Below are positions 59,639 through 64,000 of a stretch of DNA of 64,000 bases, in pieces. The stretch covers positions 2,418,001 to 2,482,000 of the forward strand of contig NZ_CP133771.1 in the NCBI RefSeq assembly GCF_031348265.1. Direction: 5' to 3'. This stretch comes from Streptomyces collinus (GTDB lineage: Bacteria; Actinomycetota; Actinomycetes; Streptomycetales; Streptomycetaceae). The position numbers were made by a program, and so were the translations under genes. Position 1 is the first letter of the stretch. Each line of letters opens with the position of its first letter. The notes beneath the pieces were generated by a model, which worked only from the letters and a program-made list of their open reading frames with translations, did no database searches and was not told the origin of the DNA.

Positions 59639-59658
59639 GTACGAAATTCAAAGGAAAA

Positions 59659-61359
59659 TCAGGCGCGGGCCCCGGAGGTCGCGGTGGTCCACCACACCGT
59701 GGTGTCGGCCGGCACCTTCGCCTCGTCGTCGACCTCGACGATCTCCCCGCTCGCCACCAGCACCCGGCCGTACGCCGGCATCGCCACCGACTCGCCGGTG
59801 GTGTTGGCGACGCACACGAACTCCCCGCGCCGGAAGGCCAGCACGCCCTCGGGCGCCCGCAGCCACTCCACGGACGTGCCGGCGCCGAGGTCGGGCTGCT
59901 CGCGCCGCACCCGGAGCGCGGCCCGGTACAGCTCCAGGGTCGAACCGGCCTCGCCCGTCTGCGCCTCGACGCTCAGCTCACCCCACCCGTCGGGCTGCGG
60001 CAGCCAGCTGCCGCCGTCACCGAAGCCGTACGAGGAGCCCGTCCGGGTCCACGGGATCGGCACCCGGCAGCCGTCGCGGAAGCCGTCCTGGCCCGCGCCC
60101 CGGAAGTACGCCGGGTCCTGGCGCACCTCGTCCGGCAGGTCGACGACGTCGGGCAGGCCGAGCTCCTCGCCCTGGTAGACGTAGGCCGAGCCGGGCAGCG
60201 CCAGCATCAGCAGGCTCGCGGCCCGGGCCCTGCGCAGCCCGAGGGCGCGGTCGCCGGCCAGGCGGATCTGGGTGCCGAGCCCCGCCGGGTTGGCGAAGCG
60301 GGTGGCGTGCCGGGTGACGTCGTGGTTGGACAGTACCCACGTGGCGGGGGCGCCGACCGGGCGCATGGCCTCCAGGGTACGGTCGATGACCTCGCGCATC
60401 TCCTCGGCGTCCCAGTGGGTGCTGAGGTACTGGAAGTTGAAGGCCTGGTGCAGCTCGTCCGGGCGGACGTAGTGGGCCGTGCGCTCGATGGTCGGCGTCC
60501 ACGCCTCCGCGACGAAGATGCGCTCACCCGAGTACTCGTCGAGGATCAGCCGCCACTGCCGGTAGATCTCGTGCACGCCCTCCTGGTCGAAGAACGGCAT
60601 GACATCGTTGCCCAGCAGCTTCACCTGGTCGTGGGATCCAAGGTCGGGCAGCCCCTCCGCCTTCACCAGACCGTGGGCGACGTCGATGCGGAAGCCGTCG
60701 ACGCCCATGTCCAGCCAGAAGCGCAGGATGGAGCGGAACTCGTCGCCGACCGCCGGGTGCTCCCAGTTGAAGTCGGGCTGCTCGGGGGCGAAGAGGTGCA
60801 GGTACCACTCGCCGGGGGTGCCGTCGGGTTCGGTGACGCGGGTCCAGGCCGGGCCGCCGAAGATCGACTCCCAGTCGTTGGGCGGCAGTTCGCCGTTCTC
60901 GCCCTTGCCGGGGCGGAAGTGGTAGCGGTCCCGCAGCGAGGAGCCCGGGCCCTCGGCGAGGGCCCGCTTGAACCACTCGTGCTGGTTGGAGGAGTGGTTG
61001 GGCACCAGGTCGACGATGATGCGCAGGCCCAGCCTGTGGGCGTCGCGGATCAGGGCGTCGGCGTCCAGGAGGTTGCCGAACATGGGGTCGACGGCGCGGT
61101 AGTCGGCGACGTCGTAGCCGGCGTCGGCCTGCGGTGAGGCGTAGAAGGGGCTGAGCCACACGGCGTCCACGCCGAGGTCGCGCAGGTACGGCAGCCGGGT
61201 GCGGACACCCTCCAGGTCGCCCATGCCGTCGCCGTTGCTGTCGGCGAAGCTGCGCGGGTACACCTGGTAGATCACCGCGTCCCGCCACCAGTCGCGGCGC
61301 TTGGCGACGGCCGTGGCGGACGTGGGGGTGGGGGCAGGTGCAGCTGAGTGCTGGCTCAT
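59659..61359 (-). CDS. aglA: Intracellular alpha-glucosidase (GH13)
   Basis: A 566-residue cytoplasmic enzyme that hydrolyses maltose and maltodextrins after import. The N-terminus lacks a signal peptide. Motifs are WWRDAVIYQVYPRSFADSNG, region I DLVPNHSSNQHEWF, nucleophile Asp226 in DGFRIDVAHGL, acid/base Glu285 in FVAEAWTP and LSNHDVTRHATRFA. The ATG at 61359 has AAGGAC about 6 bases upstream; another ATG at 61392 lacks such a site. It lies 145 bp downstream of malG with a hairpin between, and it is followed by a terminator. It matches the aglA gene of the Streptomyces maltose cluster. Confidence 0.92.
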   Translation of the reverse strand: MSQHSAAPAPTPTSATAVAKRRDWWRDAVIYQVYPRSFADSNGDGMGDLEGVRTRLPYLRDLGVDAVWLSPFYASPQADAGYDVADYRAVDPMFGNLLDADALIRDAHRLGLRIIVDLVPNHSSNQHEWFKRALAEGPGSSLRDRYHFRPGKGENGELPPNDWESIFGGPAWTRVTEPDGTPGEWYLHLFAPEQPDFNWEHPAVGDEFRSILRFWLDMGVDGFRIDVAHGLVKAEGLPDLGSHDQVKLLGNDVMPFFDQEGVHEIYRQWRLILDEYSGERIFVAEAWTPTIERTAHYVRPDELHQAFNFQYLSTHWDAEEMREVIDRTLEAMRPVGAPATWVLSNHDVTRHATRFANPAGLGTQIRLAGDRALGLRRARAASLLMLALPGSAYVYQGEELGLPDVVDLPDEVRQDPAYFRGAGQDGFRDGCRVPIPWTRTGSSYGFGDGGSWLPQPDGWGELSVEAQTGEAGSTLELYRAALRVRREQPDLGAGTSVEWLRAPEGVLAFRRGEFVCVANTTGESVAMPAYGRVLVASGEIVEVDDEAKVPADTTVWWTTATSGARA

Positions 61360-61413
61360 GTCGTCCTTGATGCGTAACAGGATGTCGGTCATGGAAGGCG
61401 TGGGTGGGGTGAC

Positions 61414-61460
61414 GAGGCGGCCGCGGCACAGCGGGGTCGGATGGGCGCCGCGGCCGCCTC
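61414..61460 (-). terminator. Intra-operon hairpin between malG and aglA
   Basis: Perfect 13-base arms, GAGGCGGCCGCGG with its complement, and a 21-base loop in the 145-bp gap. It may attenuate or process the message so aglA is made at a different level. Confidence 0.65.
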
Positions 61461-61504
61461 GGGCTGGTGGGGTGAGGTTCGGCGGTGCCCCGGGAGGCAC
61501 CGGG

Positions 61505-62413
61505 TCACCCCTTCGTGCCGCCGGCGGTCAGCCCGGTCACCAGGTTCTTCTGCACGAGGTAGAAGAAAATGGCGGCCGGTATCGCGATCAGCACAGCCGT
61601 CGCGGCCATCAGGTTGCGCTGCGCGTCGTGCTCGCTCACGAACGTCTGCAGACCGACGGCGAAGGTGTACTTGTCGTCGCTCAGCATGAACGTCGAGGCG
61701 AACGCGACCTCACCGAAGGCCGTGAGGAAGCTGTAGAAGGCCGCGACCGCGAGCCCGGGCTTGGCGAGCGGCAGGATGAGCCGCGCGAACGTGCCGAAGG
61801 GGGTCAGCCCGTCGACGCGCCCGGCCTCGTCGATCTCGAACGGGATGGTGTCGAAATAGCCCTTCATCAGCCAGGCGCAGTACGGCACGATCGTGGTGCA
61901 GTTGACAAGGATGAGACCAAGGTAGCTGTCGATGAGCTGTAGATCCGAGAGGATCTGATACATCGGCACGATCAGTACCGCGATGGGGAACATCTGGGTG
62001 ACCAGCAGCACCCACATCAGCTTGCGGTAGCCCGGGAAGCGCATGCGGGAGACCGCGTAGCCGGTGGAGGCGGCGACGACGACACCGATCAGCGTCGTGC
62101 CCAGCACGACGATCAGCGTGCTCTTCAGCCAGTCGAAGAAGCCGGTGTCCTGGAGGACGAACGCGTAGTTGTCGAGCGTGATCTTGCCCCAGATGCGTCC
62201 GGGGTGGAGGTAGTCGTCCTTGTCCGGTCCGAGGGACAGGAAGAACAGCCAGGCGACCGGGAAGAGCGCGGTCAGGCTCGCCACGATCAGCACGGCGTGT
62301 GAGGCGAGGGAGGCCGCGCGGCTCTGCTCGCCGCGCCGGCGGGTCCGGCCGGGGGCGCCCGCGGGGCGCCGCTCGTCCGCGGGGGCGGGGGTCTCGACGG
62401 TGGTCGTACTCAT
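61505..62413 (-). CDS. malG: Maltose/maltodextrin ABC transporter permease
   Basis: A 302-residue inner-membrane permease with six helices after a polar N-terminus. The EAA loop that contacts the ATPase is EAGRVDGLTPFGTFARLILP. Other features are YAVSRMRFPGYRKLMW and a late QKNLVTGLTAGGTKG typical of MalG-type C-termini. It pairs with MalF. The ATPase is not encoded in the window; in Streptomyces, MsiK normally serves several such transporters. ATG 62413 follows malF by 14 bases, so the two are translated from one message. Confidence 0.95.
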   Translation of the reverse strand: MSTTTVETPAPADERRPAGAPGRTRRRGEQSRAASLASHAVLIVASLTALFPVAWLFFLSLGPDKDDYLHPGRIWGKITLDNYAFVLQDTGFFDWLKSTLIVVLGTTLIGVVVAASTGYAVSRMRFPGYRKLMWVLLVTQMFPIAVLIVPMYQILSDLQLIDSYLGLILVNCTTIVPYCAWLMKGYFDTIPFEIDEAGRVDGLTPFGTFARLILPLAKPGLAVAAFYSFLTAFGEVAFASTFMLSDDKYTFAVGLQTFVSEHDAQRNLMAATAVLIAIPAAIFFYLVQKNLVTGLTAGGTKG

Positions 62414-62427
62414 TTCGGACTCCTGCC

Positions 62428-63432
62428 TCAGATCGCGAGCTGCTGCTCGTTGCGGTTCAGCCAGCGGCGGTAGAAGGAGGTGAAGACGATCAGGATGGAC
62501 AGCAGCAGGATCCCGTAGGCGGCGGACTGGGCGTAGTCGCGCGGCTGCTGTCCGAAGCCCAGCTGGTAGGCCCAGGTGACGAGGATCTGCGCGTCGGGGG
62601 CGGTGTTGCCGAACAGCAGGAAGATGATGGCGAACTGGTTGAACGTCCAGATCACACCGAGCAGGACGACCGTGGTGCTGACGGACCGGAGGCCGGGCAG
62701 GGTGACGTAGCGGAAGCGCTGCCAGGCGTTCGCGCCGTCCATCTCGGAGGCCTCGTACAGGCTGGCGTCGATCGACTGCAGGCCGCCGAGGAGCGAGACC
62801 ATCATGAACGGCACACCGCACCAGGTGTTGACCATGATCGCCGAGAAGCGCTGCCAGAAGGTGTCCTCCAGCCAGGACGGCGTCGGCAGGTGCAGGAGTT
62901 CCAGGCCGGAGTTGATGATGCCGCCGTCGGCGAGCATGAACCGCCAGCCGAACACGGTGACGAAGGTCGGCACGGCCCAGGGCAGCACCAGGATCATCCG
63001 GTAGAGGGTGCGGCCGCGCAGCTTCTGGTTGAGCAGCAGGGCGAGGCCGAGACCGATGCCGTAGTGCAGGGTGACGCAGGCGGCCGTCCAGAACACCGTC
63101 CACAGGAAGTGCGACCAGAAGCGGTCGTACGCCGTCGGGCCCCACAGGATGTCGGCGTAGTTGTCCAGGCCGATGAACTTGTAGGTGGCGTCGATCTCGT
63201 TGACGCCGATCGTGCGGGCGGTGTTCAGGCTGGTGGCGTCGGTGAGGGTCAGGTACAGGCCGTAGCCCAGCGGATACAGCACGAGGACGGCGAGGACGAT
63301 CGCCACCGGGGCGATCATCGCGTAGGCGTACCAGTGCTTGTGGAGGCCGTTCTTCAGCCGCTGCACCGGCCCGGGCCGTGGTTCCCGCTCACCGCGCCGC
63401 TTGCCGGTCGCTCGGTCGATGGCGACTGTCAT
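62428..63432 (-). CDS. malF: Maltose/maltodextrin ABC transporter permease
   Basis: A 334-residue permease. The N-terminal helix is YAYAMIAPVAIVLAVLVLYP, followed by an extracellular segment and the transmembrane core, with the EAA loop EASEMDGANAWQRFRYVTLP. It forms a heterodimer with MalG and receives substrate from MalE. The start is ATG 63432. malE lies 125 bp upstream, with a strong stem-loop in between. Confidence 0.95.
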   Translation of the reverse strand: MTVAIDRATGKRRGEREPRPGPVQRLKNGLHKHWYAYAMIAPVAIVLAVLVLYPLGYGLYLTLTDATSLNTARTIGVNEIDATYKFIGLDNYADILWGPTAYDRFWSHFLWTVFWTAACVTLHYGIGLGLALLLNQKLRGRTLYRMILVLPWAVPTFVTVFGWRFMLADGGIINSGLELLHLPTPSWLEDTFWQRFSAIMVNTWCGVPFMMVSLLGGLQSIDASLYEASEMDGANAWQRFRYVTLPGLRSVSTTVVLLGVIWTFNQFAIIFLLFGNTAPDAQILVTWAYQLGFGQQPRDYAQSAAYGILLLSILIVFTSFYRRWLNRNEQQLAI

Positions 63433-63502
63433 GGTTCGACACCTTCTGGAAGTTCAAGGAGTTCGGAGGGGAGCTGCCCGGGTCGAGGCGCAGGCGCGTG
63501 CC

Positions 63503-63551
63503 GGTGGCCACCGGATCCCCTCCCCCATGACAGGGGGATCCGGCGGCCACC
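63503..63551 (-). terminator. Intercistronic stem-loop between malE and malF
   Basis: An 18-bp stem with one mismatch (63503-63520 with 63534-63551) lies just after the malE stop. Such structures usually stabilise or partly terminate the binding-protein message so more MalE than permease is made. Confidence 0.8.
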
Positions 63552-63557
63552 CGGCGA

Positions 63558-64000
63558 TCACTTGGTGAAGTCCGGCACCAGCTTGGCGATGGCCGTCTCG
63601 GCGTTGCCGAGGCCCTTGTCCAGGGACTCCTTGCCGCCCGCGATCTTGATCAGTTCGTCGTCGAGGGGGCCCCACAGGGAGCTGTACTCGGGCAGGGCCG
63701 GGCGCGGCTGGGCGGCGGAGAGCACGCTCTGGTAGCCGGCGATGCCCGGGTCGGCCTTGACCTCGGCGGTGTAGGCGTCCTCGCGCGTGGGGAGCGTGTT
63801 GTTCTTCAGCGCGATGGTCTCCTGGGCCTTGGCCGAGGTCATGAACTTCACGAACTTCAGCGAGGCCTCCTGGTGGGCCTTGTCCGAGCCCGCGTACACC
63901 GAGAGGTTGTGGCCGCCGGTCGGGGCGCCCGCCTTGCCGGTGGAGCCGGCCGGGACGGTGGCGATGCCGAGGTTGCTCTTGTCCTTGAAGGCCGAGCCCT
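63558..64000 (-). CDS. malE: Maltose-binding lipoprotein, C-terminal part (partial)
   Basis: The frame is open to the right edge of the window. Visible residues include KDKSNLGIATVPAG, GGHNLSVYAGSDKAHQEASL and KFVKFMTSAKAQETIALKNN, ending LGNAETAIAKLVPDFTK. This is the C-terminal lobe of an extracellular solute-binding protein of the maltose type. It is cut off by the window edge; the signal peptide and promoter lie outside. The gene order malE-malF-malG-aglA supports the name. Confidence 0.9.
   Translation of the reverse strand, partial: GSAFKDKSNLGIATVPAGSTGKAGAPTGGHNLSVYAGSDKAHQEASLKFVKFMTSAKAQETIALKNNTLPTREDAYTAEVKADPGIAGYQSVLSAAQPRPALPEYSSLWGPLDDELIKIAGGKESLDKGLGNAETAIAKLVPDFTK

Overview
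This window is high-GC actinobacterial chromosome, almost certainly Streptomyces. Third codon positions are strongly G/C, GTG and TTG starts are common, perfect GC-rich hairpins sit between convergent genes, and the gene order matches what I recall of the S. coelicolor region running from pepA through glnA and glnII to the maltose genes. It is core chromosome: I see no insertion sequence, phage, CRISPR array, tRNA or rRNA, and no block of foreign base composition.

Layout. (1) 1-8.3 kb: the end of cobU, a zinc-ribbon methyltransferase, cobT, a rhomboid-like membrane protein, a second membrane protein, cobS, an RDD protein, a GH114 lipoprotein joined to the truncated tail of a spherulin-4 (GH135-like) gene, and pepA. 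(2) 8.6-16.7 kb: 2-oxoacid dehydrogenase genes (lpd, the two-lipoyl E2 sucB, a GntR regulator, aceE) and a WYL regulator. (3) 16.8-24.6 kb: a DUF4240-type protein, a small membrane protein, a PGRP-type amidase, a MarP-like membrane serine protease, a GNAT protein, a TIGR01777 epimerase, a flavin oxidoreductase and an NsdA-like regulator. (4) 24.8-30.5 kb: lipB, lipA, a 67-residue ORF, a DUF4191 protein, an RDD protein, glnA with a GlnR box, and a small membrane protein. (5) 30.5-39.3 kb: a HEAT-repeat protein, a cupin gene broken in a G7 run, htpX-pspAB, an alpha/beta-hydrolase fused to an APH-type kinase, a TetR/aldo-keto reductase divergent pair, a small conserved protein, an ArsC-like protein and a secreted DPBB-like protein. 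(6) 39.6-44.7 kb: glnII with a GlnR box, a 50-residue ORF, a receiver-less OmpR-type regulator (probably GlnRII), an epimerase and a two-component system. (7) 44.9-52.5 kb: a secreted DUF1996 protein, a lipoprotein, a TPR protein, a sigma-like/transmembrane fusion, a TetR regulator, a CHMI-like isomerase and a response-regulator/PP2C phosphatase. (8) 52.6-64 kb, all minus strand: malE (partial), malF, malG and aglA as one run, then a secreted alpha-amylase and a giant secreted alpha-amylase/pullulanase.

How the genes fit together. Lipoate attachment and synthesis (lipB, lipA) lie within 18 kb of the lipoyl-bearing E2 and its E1 and E3 partners. The order cobT, cobS, pepA, E2, TIGR01777 epimerase, lipB, lipA, DUF4191, RDD, glnA is also the order I recall in Mycobacterium tuberculosis, so this is an ancient actinobacterial block with Streptomyces insertions. 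Both glutamine synthetases carry GlnR-type operators. The right end is a starch pathway: secreted amylase and pullulanase release maltodextrins, MalEFG imports them and AglA hydrolyses them inside the cell.

Most useful points for follow-up: the hydrolase-kinase fusion, the sigma-like membrane fusion, the truncated GH135 remnant coupled to GH114, the G-run frameshift in the cupin gene, a palindrome over the aceE promoter, shared palindromes upstream of the amylase and pullulanase genes, and two hairpins inside the mal operon.
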